Position numbers and translations under genes: made by a program
In this document: positions 13,838-21,721 of the stretch, one piece after another
How the letters are laid out: each line of letters opens with the position of its first letter
Numbering within the stretch: position 1 is the stretch's first letter
The notes under the pieces: model-generated
What the model was told of the DNA's origin: nothing
The model's input: only the letters and a program-made list of their open reading frames with translations
Databases searched by the model: none
Source of the DNA: a virus
Length of the DNA: 25,265 bases
Direction: 5' to 3' (one strand)
IMG/VR virus record: IMGVR_UViG_3300023174_006811
Span: 1-25,265 of that record

Positions 13838-14329
13838 TTATCTTAGAAATTCCTTCCAGTCTAGATCGTATTTAATACTATCTATACGATGTACTCCTAA
13901 TAGGAATAGCACATAACTGGCCACGCTACTTCCCCTGCCTACGCCCCAAACTATGTTATTGGCTCTGCAGGTGTCTACTACATATTTAAGCCAACGAAGT
14001 AGATCGAACATATTTCTATTTTCATATTCGGTTAATTCTTCCACTGCTCTTTGGAATTGATCTTCGCTGGCAGTTTGATCTAATACAAATTCTACTATAT
14101 TAAAGTTTTTATATTCGTCGGGCATAAACCATTCACTTTGACAAATCTTGTCAAATTCTTCAATTTCTATGTTGTAGATTTTGGAGTCTATTTTTTTAGT
14201 CGGCAAATTGCTGAATTCTTCGTTGTCTTCTGTGTAAATTTTGCTTAATAAATGATCTTTATTGGAGTAGATCAGTTCTACTAGATCATTGACATCGTAG
14301 ATCACATTGCCGAATTTGTCAGTTCTCAT
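13838..14329 (-). CDS. DnaE/PolC-fragment-like protein (GRGSS region only)
   Basis: Residues 69-163 resemble the segment joining the PHP and palm regions of bacterial replicative DNA polymerase III alpha: MPDEYKNFNIVEFV, a helix, NNIVWGVGRGSSVASYVLFL, and RIDSIKYDLDWKEFL at the end. In DnaE the matching text is about GPGRGS-x-A-G-S-L-V-x-Y-x-L-G-I-x-x-x-D-P-L-x-Y-x-L-x-F-E-R-F-L. The protein stops exactly there, so the catalytic DxD that follows in the polymerase is missing and it cannot polymerise. It may bind nucleotide or DNA, or be a domesticated remnant. There is no clear Shine-Dalgarno before the ATG. The resemblance is strong; the role is unknown. Confidence 0.7.
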   Translation of the reverse strand: MRTDKFGNVIYDVNDLVELIYSNKDHLLSKIYTEDNEEFSNLPTKKIDSKIYNIEIEEFDKICQSEWFMPDEYKNFNIVEFVLDQTASEDQFQRAVEELTEYENRNMFDLLRWLKYVVDTCRANNIVWGVGRGSSVASYVLFLLGVHRIDSIKYDLDWKEFLR

Positions 14330-14338
14330 CCAGCTATT

Positions 14339-14566
14339 TTAGTTGACATTGATCAGTTTGTCAAGTCCTTTATTGCTTTTTTGAAACTGTTTCTCCCAGG
14401 CTAGAGCTCGTCTATTAGATAGTTCTTCTTTATGAATGTTTAAAAAACTTAATATTTGCAGTTGAATTTCAGGGTTATGTGTCATAAAGTATTTACGACT
14501 GAGATCTTGAATTTTTTGTTCTATTTCGCTGTCTGTGAGTTTATTAATGCTGATCAAAGGGTTCAT
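14339..14566 (-). CDS. Small hypothetical protein, 75 residues
   Basis: A short helical protein (LTDSEIEQKIQDLSRKYFMT, IHKEELSNRRALAWEKQFQK) without recognised motifs. It overlaps the preceding structural gene by ATGA (14563-14566) and is followed 9 bases later by the DnaE-fragment-like gene. The C-terminal NVN and the coupling are all that can be said. Confidence 0.72.
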   Translation of the reverse strand: MNPLISINKLTDSEIEQKIQDLSRKYFMTHNPEIQLQILSFLNIHKEELSNRRALAWEKQFQKSNKGLDKLINVN

Positions 14567-15141
14567 ACAAATTCGCCTAGATATTTAATATAAACAGTTA
14601 CTCCCCCATCGTAACTCCAGGCATCGATAACTTTTTCAGCACCTGAAGTTGAAACTGTAAATGGACTGGGAAATGGAGCACCGTCTCCAGCATATTTAAT
14701 AGTACCCTGGCCATCTGTGGCAAATATTATTTTATGATCGGATACATTATCACCACACAGATGTAGCCTAATTCTATGGTTTTTACCAGTGCTACCGATA
14801 TTGGGCCAACCAGTTAATCGTAGTGTGCTATTGGAGGTAAATCTTAATTTTTGAACCTGTGCTTCAGTAACTGATGCTGTGACACTCACTCCGGAAACAT
14901 TGCCTTTATTTCTAAAAAATTCAGACATATTATTTACAATGAGATTCTGTAGAATATGCCCATCGAAATTATTGTCAGAATTAAGTTTAGCAGTATTATT
15001 TTCTAAAGTTGTTATTTCCACCTTAGCAGTGGCTAGTCCTTGTTTAATATATAAAAAATTATCTCGAAACCCTTGACTAGGATTATCTTGTCCTTGAACA
15101 GGAAACGATTCATTTATATTATTTGCAGCTATATTGCTCAT
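14563..15141 (-). CDS. Phage structural (fibre/baseplate-associated) protein, 192 residues
   Basis: The N-terminus (INESFPVQGQDNPSQGFRDN, FLYIKQGLATAKVEITTLEN) is of the type seen in T4-like tail-associated proteins, where a D-N-x-S-Q-G-F-R-D-N-F segment leads into a helical trimerising stretch. It parallels the ANDGTGDDLRTAFAKVN start of the gene at 18280-18768. The C-terminal half is strand-rich (RIRLHLCGDNVSDHKIIFAT, VIDAWSYDGGVTVYIKYLG), suggesting a small beta-domain tip. It overlaps the 808-residue gene by ATGA and has a late box 31 bases upstream. The structural call is inferred from pattern and context. Confidence 0.68.
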   Translation of the reverse strand: MSNIAANNINESFPVQGQDNPSQGFRDNFLYIKQGLATAKVEITTLENNTAKLNSDNNFDGHILQNLIVNNMSEFFRNKGNVSGVSVTASVTEAQVQKLRFTSNSTLRLTGWPNIGSTGKNHRIRLHLCGDNVSDHKIIFATDGQGTIKYAGDGAPFPSPFTVSTSGAEKVIDAWSYDGGVTVYIKYLGEFV

Positions 15142-17564
15142 AGAGTTACCCCGTTGTTTTTAAACACGAGATATTTATCACCATAATTTTGTTCTCCACT
15201 ACGTGGAATTACAGCATCTATAATATAACGGTCTACAGTAAAATCTAAGTCTTTAAAATCAAACCCAGTGGTTTGTTGATAATTTTTTATGTTCAACACA
15301 ATTTCTTCTCCATACCCAGGTTTGCAATAACATAAGGGCAAGGCCAAAACAAATCCTAATTCCTGTCTAGTATCATCTTGAAAGCTACGCATCCATAATG
15401 GCAGGTAATTACGTTCAGTTAGGAATTTCTCAACAACTACATTTGGGTTTAGAGGATCAGTTACTTGCCAATTTTTAAGTCTATCCCTCCAATTTAAATA
15501 GCTGTTAGGATAACGTATACGACCATTTGGATCACTGGACAATATGGACGTTTGATCTACTGTGATAATATCGTTTGGTCTTGGTGTGTATGGCTCGTTA
15601 CCTGATATATACGATTCTTTCCATAGTCTGTTACTGGCATCGACTGTAACAGGGGTAGGATTTTTGCTTAATTTTTTTAATTTTATTGGTAATTTTTTCT
15701 TTTGAATATCGAATGCGTCTACGAGTTCTACATAGACTATATCATAGACATGAGTTTCTGTGCCAGGTACTTTGGCCTGTGCTGTTTTAACTGCACCGAA
15801 TTGAAATCTTTTTTTCTTATTATTGATCCCCATTGCACCTACATAGGTTTTTGCTTGTTTGGTCTCAATGCCAGCATATATTAATGCTCTAAGATCTCGA
15901 CGAACTCCAAAATTAGGATCATTTAATCTATAAATGTATTCTCTGACAAATACAGATTCGTCATTTACTAATTTTTCATACATGGCTCTTTTACTTGTTT
16001 TCGGAGTTGGGTTAAAAGGATCTAAATATGTGCTGATAAAAATGTTGCTATATAGTCTATCATTAGGAGTATTAATGAAAATTTCAAATTCTTTATCAAT
16101 GGCGCTATAGTGTACTTGATCTTGGGCACGAATAATAAATTTGTAACGTCTATCCACAGTTGTTTCGTTACCGTCTAAAGTAAGGGAGTTATTATCAAAG
16201 GTTATTATACCTTTTATCATATCGCCGTTGCCATATTGTTGAACTTTTCCAATTATTTCGCCGCGCAAATCCAACGATAATCCAGGGGGAAGTTCGCCAC
16301 TGATTAATTGATAGATTATATCTGCATCGGCTAATGTACTAGCAGCTTGAACTTTTAGAGTACTTACATAATTAGCATCTATCATGCCTAAATTATCTGG
16401 GCTAACCCAGGACATTATACTATTAACGTCACCTAAAAGTTTAATAGTGAATGTTCTTTCGCTGGGAGATGCTTCTCCTTTTTTGCCATACCTAGTAGCA
16501 GTAATTGTAAAATTATAAATTTTAGATATAGCTGATTGATAAGGAATTAGGCCGAATAATTCTCCATTGACAGCGTCCAAGCTCATTCCTGGTGGTAGTA
16601 AACTAGCAGAACTATCAGGGTTACTATCTTCTAACTTATAGTTTACTACGCCCGCTTCTAATGCTTCGTAGATATCTAATTTAATTATGCTATAATTATT
16701 GGCTCTAATAGTGCCTAAATCTGGTTTAGTATACCATATAGGTGCTCTTACACCACTACCAGCGGCAGTATATGTGCCATTCCCTGCACTCATAATGGTA
16801 TTATCAGCACGTAGAAAATCGTCACCTATTACATAGATTCTAAATTTTCTTCTAATAATATTATCACCATCACTCACCGTGATAATAAATTCATAATTCC
16901 TGTTTAATTTTTTTGGTCCTATTGATGGCAAAGAATAATCATAATTTATGCTGTCGAATTTAAAACTGTCAAACCCGTTATCAGGTTTTAGTCCGTAATC
17001 AAATCCGTGTATATCATAGACGTTTTTATCAAAATTGCCATTTCTCTGGCTTAATGGTATGGCTAGTAAAGGTTCAATAAATCCAGTTATACGTCCAGAC
17101 TCATCCATAGTTAGACCAGGTGGTAAAGATCCATCCCCACTGCTGATAAAAAATTTCAATTTTTGGCCAGCAGCTTCATCAAAATCTACTGCGGTTATTT
17201 GAAAATCTACTGGACTAGAATCTAGTATAAAGTATGTGCTATTTGGCCCAATAGGTAATAATCCAGGAGGATTAATGATTAATGGCACATTGGGACCTTG
17301 AATAGTGATTTTATAAGTTCTGTCAGCAAAATCACTGTCGGTGCTAGCTCTTAGACAGAATTCAAAAATAGTGTCTTTGACCACTTCTAGTGGAACACCT
17401 ATCAAATTGTTATCTTTTAACCTTAATCCTGGTGGTATCTTGCCGGATATTACTCGAAAATTTATACCAGTGGGGTCAGTAGTAGGCAAAAGAACTTCTA
17501 CATTGGATCTTTCCTGATAGCTTCCTAAGTTAAATCCAGATTTTTCCGTCCAAATTTCCAGCAT
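15138..17564 (-). CDS. Large Ig-repeat (putative Ig/cadherin-like) virion protein, 808 residues
   Basis: At least four repeats of the He_PIG type are visible, with signatures SGKIPPGLRL (about 40-49), DGSLPPGLTM (about 144-153), SLLPPGMSL (about 322) and SGELPPGLSL (about 423). Each is followed by an L/I-x-G turn and a strand ending in F-x-(I/V)-x-A-x-D. Such domains stack as rods in surface proteins and phage fibres. The last 260 residues are different, with KAMYEKLVNDESVFVREYIY and RYPNSYLNWRDRLKNWQV, and may be an attachment or tip domain. There is no signal peptide. A perfect late box (TATAAATA, 17583-17590) precedes it. A tail or capsid decoration role is likely but unproven. Confidence 0.8.
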   Translation of the reverse strand: MLEIWTEKSGFNLGSYQERSNVEVLLPTTDPTGINFRVISGKIPPGLRLKDNNLIGVPLEVVKDTIFEFCLRASTDSDFADRTYKITIQGPNVPLIINPPGLLPIGPNSTYFILDSSPVDFQITAVDFDEAAGQKLKFFISSGDGSLPPGLTMDESGRITGFIEPLLAIPLSQRNGNFDKNVYDIHGFDYGLKPDNGFDSFKFDSINYDYSLPSIGPKKLNRNYEFIITVSDGDNIIRRKFRIYVIGDDFLRADNTIMSAGNGTYTAAGSGVRAPIWYTKPDLGTIRANNYSIIKLDIYEALEAGVVNYKLEDSNPDSSASLLPPGMSLDAVNGELFGLIPYQSAISKIYNFTITATRYGKKGEASPSERTFTIKLLGDVNSIMSWVSPDNLGMIDANYVSTLKVQAASTLADADIIYQLISGELPPGLSLDLRGEIIGKVQQYGNGDMIKGIITFDNNSLTLDGNETTVDRRYKFIIRAQDQVHYSAIDKEFEIFINTPNDRLYSNIFISTYLDPFNPTPKTSKRAMYEKLVNDESVFVREYIYRLNDPNFGVRRDLRALIYAGIETKQAKTYVGAMGINNKKKRFQFGAVKTAQAKVPGTETHVYDIVYVELVDAFDIQKKKLPIKLKKLSKNPTPVTVDASNRLWKESYISGNEPYTPRPNDIITVDQTSILSSDPNGRIRYPNSYLNWRDRLKNWQVTDPLNPNVVVEKFLTERNYLPLWMRSFQDDTRQELGFVLALPLCYCKPGYGEEIVLNIKNYQQTTGFDFKDLDFTVDRYIIDAVIPRSGEQNYGDKYLVFKNNGVTL
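15172..15179 (-). promoter_or_regulatory. Candidate internal late promoter box (GATAAATA)
   Basis: GATAAATA on the minus strand lies inside the 3' end of the 808-residue gene, 31 bases before the ATG at 15141. Position and sequence match the other late boxes, but being inside a coding region it could be chance. It would raise expression of the small genes down to groES. Confidence 0.45.
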
Positions 17565-17582
17565 AATATTATCCTATAGTTA

Positions 17583-17590
17583 TATTTATA
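17583..17590 (-). promoter_or_regulatory. Late promoter box, perfect TATAAATA
   Basis: The minus strand reads TATAAATA, an exact T4 late consensus, 19 bases before the ATG at 17564 and in the short gap after the glycosyltransferase gene. It would start the unit that runs through the 808-residue protein to the terminator at 13245-13269. Confidence 0.78.
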
Positions 17591-17599
17591 GGATTTTGG

Positions 17600-18277
17600 T
17601 TAGCTGTTTTTGTCCCTTATTATAGGCATTATGGTGTTACTACCACCATATGGTTGTGCTGAACCGGGCATGATACCTAATTTTAATCGATGTTTCTTTG
17701 CTATTAAAGGAAAACTTAATTGATCTCTACTGCTATGTTTACAGATAAATTCCCACCAAGTTAATAACGCTGCTTGTACTTTGGGAGTGTTAGCATAGAC
17801 CAAACTGGTTAATTCATAAAGTCCGGCGTTTCTAGGCCAATTAGTGCGATTAAAATAGTCTAATGTACTGGCTAATGAATCGCCAGTGTCAAAATTTATT
17901 CGTCCAAGTAAGTCTATTTCGTCGTAAACACAATTTCTTATGGCATGTTTCCATACAGCCATGTCTTTGTCTTTAACATGAGTGTTGATTAGTTCTTCTG
18001 GATCTGTTTGTAGTTCACAATGATGATCATGCCAAATATAGTAATCGTATCCAGGCAGTAAAAGAAACCCTAATACTTTGGGCAATTTGGCATTACGTCT
18101 AGGATAGAAGTATGAATCTAAACTAAAGTCTAATAAAGGTCGTTGTTGCCAAACTTTACAGTTGTGTTCGCGATCAACAAAGGCATAATAATCGGCGTTG
18201 GCATAACCGCCATTGGCGGGATCTTGAATACTAGCGCCACTTAGTCCACTAACGCCAGTTATAACAGCAATTTTCAT
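17600..18277 (-). CDS. DUF616-like glycosyltransferase
   Basis: The 225 residues follow the DUF616 (TOD1/MUCI70-type) glycosyltransferase pattern: ADYYAFVDRE (28-37), WQQRPL, RRNAKLPKVL (60-69), the acidic centre YDYYIWHDHH (77-86), WKHAIRNCVYDE (109-120), NAGLYELTSLVY (150-161) and SSRDQLSFPLI (182-192). HDH at 83-85 sits where GT-A enzymes have a metal-binding DxD. It would move a sugar from a nucleotide-sugar. Targets could be phage fibre proteins, host surface glycan or DNA; the placement among fibre genes favours virion modification, but this is inference. The start is 2 bases after the structural gene's stop. Confidence 0.72.
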   Translation of the reverse strand: MKIAVITGVSGLSGASIQDPANGGYANADYYAFVDREHNCKVWQQRPLLDFSLDSYFYPRRNAKLPKVLGFLLLPGYDYYIWHDHHCELQTDPEELINTHVKDKDMAVWKHAIRNCVYDEIDLLGRINFDTGDSLASTLDYFNRTNWPRNAGLYELTSLVYANTPKVQAALLTWWEFICKHSSRDQLSFPLIAKKHRLKLGIMPGSAQPYGGSNTIMPIIRDKNS

Positions 18278-18279
18278 AG

Positions 18280-18768
18280 TTACTCGGCAAAGCCTCCGTC
18301 AATAACTACTCCTTCGTCTAAATTAAAAATTGTAGCTGCACCACCACCGTCTACTCCTGTTACACTGGCATCGACCATTCCTGGGGTCCATTCTGTACCA
18401 TTCCATACTAGGCTTTGTCCAGCAACTACATCTTCTGGAATAACCACATCACTTAATTCATCTAACTTATGGTCACTAATATCGCTAATTTGTCCAATAA
18501 AACGATCGGCAGTTACATTGCCAACTACTACTACTCCATCACCGCCAGGCTGGATACTAATTGTTCCGTAACTTGATAAATTGTATCCGTTTAGGTCTAG
18601 ATCCCCGCCCAATCTTGGTTCTGTATCTTCGCTTAATGATGAAGGAAAATTTGTTTCAATGTTGTCAAAGTTAATGTTAACTTTGGCAAATGCAGTACGG
18701 AGGTCATCGCCTGTGCCATCATTGGCATAGTCACCGAGATTAATAGTTTGCAGTGATAATTGGCTCAT
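18280..18768 (-). CDS. Tail-fibre/baseplate-associated structural protein, 162 residues
   Basis: The start INLGDYANDGTGDDLRTAFA then KVNINFDNIE is a recurrent N-terminal motif of T4-like virion proteins that probably mediates attachment. The middle (GGDLDLNGYNLSSYGTISIQ) is a beta-strand element typical of fibre shafts, and LVWNGTEWTPG is a common fibre module. The end VVIDGGFAE resembles the C-terminus of the gene at 24298 (VIINGGGA). No enzyme motif is seen. It lies between the protease gene (23 bases upstream) and the glycosyltransferase gene. Confidence 0.75.
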   Translation of the reverse strand: MSQLSLQTINLGDYANDGTGDDLRTAFAKVNINFDNIETNFPSSLSEDTEPRLGGDLDLNGYNLSSYGTISIQPGGDGVVVVGNVTADRFIGQISDISDHKLDELSDVVIPEDVVAGQSLVWNGTEWTPGMVDASVTGVDGGGAATIFNLDEGVVIDGGFAE

Positions 18769-18791
18769 ACGATATATTTACCCTAGGTTAG

Positions 18792-20567
18792 TTAAACTCT
18801 TTTAATTCTTGGTCTGGGCCACATTTGGCCTTCAGTTGGTCTGAGTCTAGTATTTTCTTTAGGATACACATTGCCAGTAACTGTTCTTTCTAATTGGCAA
18901 TATAAATATCGGTTGGGAGCATTACCTAACGAGTAGTAACTGCCTTGGTATTGCTCTGCATTTCCAGTCTGTGTTAATTGATCAGATTTAGAAAATGTTG
19001 AATTTAAAAAAGCCAATGCTTCTGATTGAGTTAAGTCTGGGTATACTTCTAGTAAACAAGCTAAAATTCCAGTTACTTGTGGGCAGGCCATACTGGTTCC
19101 GCTCATTAAAATTTTGTAGTAGCTGGAATTACGAGGATCCCTTACGCCACTACTGCTAGTATTAGCACTACTGGCTATATTACTTCCCGGAGCAAAAATG
19201 TCTACTCTTGGGCCTAAATTACTAAAATTTGATTTTCTTGGCGCTACTGTAGTATCGACAGAACCTACACTGATACATCCTTCCGCAGTGCTTATGCCGC
19301 CTCTTCTTGGGTAATAAGTAGTTGAGTTGGACATAACAATATAATCATTATAATGATCAGTATCGGTTCCTGAATAATTTTCCATAATGGAATATTCATT
19401 ACCAGCAGCAACTACTACTATAACTCCGGCATTGATCAAGTCTATTATATCAGCTTCCATTGGACTATAACGTGTGGGAAAGTATATCCCCCAATTTCCA
19501 TTAACCTGAGCAACAAACATGCCAGTTCCAGTAAGAGCACCACCAGTTTTACTGCTAGGATAAGCAAAATCTACAGCATTCCAAGTGCTAGTATAGTAAA
19601 CGTTTCCGGCATATCTTAAAGAAGTAATAGCACCGGCTACACTAGTTGTTGCACCAAGAACTGCTTGAGTTGGAGTAATGCTTATACTCATGTTAACAAT
19701 AGTAGGATTTTTACGTCCGGTATTAGGATTAACAGGTTTGTTAAGATGAAACTCTTTTACATAGTTAAGTATATTATTGGTATTAGGCGCAGGGCTATTA
19801 CCGCTTGTTCCATAAGGATCGATACAATAGATATTGGCATCTCTAGCCCAGCCGCAGGTATTTCCTGCTGCTATACCAGCTACATTTGCTCCATGATCCC
19901 CCGATGGGCTAGAGGAATATGTATAGGTGCCTGTTGCTCCACCAGTAACATTAGGGTTATGTTGAAACCAATTATATTCTACAACTCTACTACCGCCACT
20001 GCCATCCGAGTTAACAGCAGCTTCTGGGTGCGCAGTTTTAAAGTGATCGTCAACAATGACCACATCTACATTCTTACCGGATGCTGTGGTTGTAACAGTC
20101 CCAGAAACTACCTTAGGTACTAGTATGCCTCCGTCTGTGCCCCAATTGCCATCGTCAGTACCATCGGTACATCTTTTTAATGCCCAGTTTAAGCTGGCGG
20201 AAACTATGCTTGAGTTTTTACTCCAGGCAGTAGATGTTTGTACCCAATTAGGTACTATTTTTAAACCAGCTTCTTCTAGAGTTAGAGTTACAGCTAACAC
20301 TCTAGGATCGTTTTTAATTTGTTCTGCTTCTTCTGCTGTGAGCCTATAACTGGTATTTCTGCTATTAGGCATTCTTTGTTCTACTGCCACAGCACGATCT
20401 GGAACATGTTCAGGACCGCCTAAATTTTCCATATCCTGATAAAATACATCAAGATTGTCATAATCGTGCAGAGTGATTATGTATTCTTGTCTTCCATGCT
20501 CGTCAGGTTGTTTGGGTTCGTCAGGAAGTAAATGGTTTGGTAGGTCTAAGGTTAATAACTGTTCCAT
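18792..20567 (-). CDS. Subtilisin-family (S8) serine protease in the fibre region
   Basis: The 591 residues carry the full catalytic set: Asp in VVIVDDHF (D173), His in SGDHGANVAG (H225), oxyanion Asn in VVVAAGNE (N390) and Ser in MSGTSMACPQVTG (S492). Residues 28-97 (YIITLHDYDNLDVFYQDMEN, then YRLTAEEAEQIKNDPRV) look like an inhibitor I9-type propeptide, suggesting autoprocessing. There is no signal peptide, so action in the virion or in the cytoplasm is more likely than secretion. The C-terminus carries a short extension (RTVTGNVYPKENTRLRPTEG). It directly follows the collagen-like gene (TAATG overlap at 20565-20569) and precedes structural genes, so it may be virion-mounted or mature fibres. 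Active-site assignment is secure; role is inference. Confidence 0.9.
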   Translation of the reverse strand: MEQLLTLDLPNHLLPDEPKQPDEHGRQEYIITLHDYDNLDVFYQDMENLGGPEHVPDRAVAVEQRMPNSRNTSYRLTAEEAEQIKNDPRVLAVTLTLEEAGLKIVPNWVQTSTAWSKNSSIVSASLNWALKRCTDGTDDGNWGTDGGILVPKVVSGTVTTTASGKNVDVVIVDDHFKTAHPEAAVNSDGSGGSRVVEYNWFQHNPNVTGGATGTYTYSSSPSGDHGANVAGIAAGNTCGWARDANIYCIDPYGTSGNSPAPNTNNILNYVKEFHLNKPVNPNTGRKNPTIVNMSISITPTQAVLGATTSVAGAITSLRYAGNVYYTSTWNAVDFAYPSSKTGGALTGTGMFVAQVNGNWGIYFPTRYSPMEADIIDLINAGVIVVVAAGNEYSIMENYSGTDTDHYNDYIVMSNSTTYYPRRGGISTAEGCISVGSVDTTVAPRKSNFSNLGPRVDIFAPGSNIASSANTSSSGVRDPRNSSYYKILMSGTSMACPQVTGILACLLEVYPDLTQSEALAFLNSTFSKSDQLTQTGNAEQYQGSYYSLGNAPNRYLYCQLERTVTGNVYPKENTRLRPTEGQMWPRPRIKRV

Positions 20568-21379
20568 TATACTTCTAATTGTAATAAGGTTAATGTTACA
20601 GTAATAGCAGCAGTACTACCACTATTATTGGTTACTCTAGCATAGATTGTAGTTCCAGGTGTGCCATCGTTGTTAAATCCTACGACTGCTGGTGTAATTA
20701 GTTGTGTTTGAGCACCAGTAGTAACTACTTCGGCAATTACGCCAGCACCAGCTAATGGATCGGAAGTTTGTGACCTGCCATTATCACTAGTTCTGGTAGT
20801 GTTATCAGTGTATAATCTTACCCATGCTGCCGCAGAAGTTTGCACTTTGTATAGTGCATAACCTTTAAATCCTGTAATATTAAGATCTGTACTGGCGCCA
20901 TTGGCAATAGAACTTGTAGTAGCGTTCGTGGTAGTCCTTGATCCTAGTCCTGTGCCACCACCGCCTCCGCCACCTGCTGGGCCTTGTACACCTTGGCTAC
21001 CTGCTCCTTGTACACCTTGAATACCTTGTCCGCCAACTGTACCTTGCACTCCAATGCCTTGAGCACCTTGAATACCTTGTGTGCCTTGACGGCCTTGGGA
21101 GCCTGTTGCTCCGTCTGCTCCTGGAGCAGCCTGTGTGCCTTGTATACCTTGGGTACCTTGACGACCTTGGCTACCTTGAGCAGCCTGTGTACCTTGAATA
21201 CCTTGACGACCTTGTGGACCTTGTGTACCTTGAGTACCTTGGCGTCCTTGTGGGCCTTGCGACCCGTCGGCTGCTTGAGTTCCTTGACGACCTTGTACAC
21301 CCTGTACTCCTTGACGACCTGTAATGCCCTGCGTACCTTGAGTACCTTGGCGGCCTTGTATTCCTTGAATATCTGCCAT
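20567..21379 (-). CDS. Collagen-like tail fibre protein
   Basis: Residues 5-146 are almost pure G-x-y triplets rich in Q, T, R and I (GRQGTQGTQGI, GPQGRQGIQG), a collagen-like shaft that should form a triple helix. A few interruptions (QAADGSQG, QAAPGADGATG) may be flexible points. The last 120 residues form a beta-rich globular domain (LNITGFKGYALYKVQTSAAA, TPGTTIYARVTNNSGSTAAI), a probable receptor-binding or trimerising tip. AGGA precedes the ATG and a perfect late box lies 19 bases upstream (21398-21405). Collagen-like fibres are known in phages. Other-frame frames through the repeats are artefacts. Confidence 0.88.
   Translation of the reverse strand: MADIQGIQGRQGTQGTQGITGRQGVQGVQGRQGTQAADGSQGPQGRQGTQGTQGPQGRQGIQGTQAAQGSQGRQGTQGIQGTQAAPGADGATGSQGRQGTQGIQGAQGIGVQGTVGGQGIQGVQGAGSQGVQGPAGGGGGGGTGLGSRTTTNATTSSIANGASTDLNITGFKGYALYKVQTSAAAWVRLYTDNTTRTSDNGRSQTSDPLAGAGVIAEVVTTGAQTQLITPAVVGFNNDGTPGTTIYARVTNNSGSTAAITVTLTLLQLEV
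20945..21366 (-). repeat. Collagen-type triplet repeat DNA
   Basis: The DNA is a tandem array of related 9- and 18-base units (on the plus strand ACCTTG and its variants with GAATACCTTG, GACGACCTTG) encoding the G-x-y shaft of the collagen-like fibre. Units differ mainly at synonymous or R/I/V/T positions, and it is a likely place for length change by slippage or recombination. Confidence 0.85.
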
Positions 21380-21397
21380 GATTTTTTCCTGTTTCTG

Positions 21398-21405
21398 TAT
21401 TTATA
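21398..21405 (-). promoter_or_regulatory. Late promoter box, perfect TATAAATA
   Basis: TATAAATA on the minus strand lies in the gap 21380-21465, 19 bases before the ATG of the collagen-like gene. It would start a transcript through the protease, structural and glycosyltransferase genes. The remaining gap shows an AT-rich stretch and no gene. Confidence 0.78.
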
Positions 21406-21465
21406 CAAAATTAATAAAATAAATATTCAATGAAGGCAGATAAGGAAGCAAGGTATTAGATAAGA

Positions 21466-21705
21466 TCAAATTTCTTGTGCTGACCCAACCCAGTCCCAAG
21501 CACTATTATAGTCACGTTGATTTAACCATTTAGCAAACTTTGTCGCATTTGCATCTGCCGCAGCTTGGTCAGCAAATTCAGCAGGACTTGGAAAGGGAAT
21601 TACTTCAGGTGGTGTTTCACTTGGGTTAACAACACGTGGTTTTACTATGTTACTAATTGTTTGATTTAGTTCAGCAGATGTTGCTGTGATATTATATTGT
21701 GCCAT
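21466..21705 (-). CDS. Small hypothetical protein, 79 residues
   Basis: A short soluble protein without recognised domain. It contains NPSETPPEVIPFPSPAEFAD, a proline-rich stretch, followed by an Ala-rich helix (AAADANATKFAKWLNQRDYN). AAAGGACA lies before the ATG. It sits 16 bases after the YadA-like fibre gene and before the collagen-like gene, so a fibre-linked role such as chaperone or adhesin cap is possible but not supported by motif. Confidence 0.7.
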   Translation of the reverse strand: MAQYNITATSAELNQTISNIVKPRVVNPSETPPEVIPFPSPAEFADQAAADANATKFAKWLNQRDYNSAWDWVGSAQEI

Positions 21706-21721
21706 TATGTATGTCCTTTAA

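Noticed and set aside
18775-18782. GGTAAATA as a late promoter for the gene at 18280-18768
   Set aside because: It has two mismatches and ends only 6 bases before the ATG, too near for normal late initiation.
20938-21433. Long alternative-frame reading frames on both strands across the collagen-like gene
   Set aside because: They arise from the triplet-repeat DNA, which lacks stops in several frames; their products are low-complexity K/V- or L/T-rich strings without a ribosome binding site.
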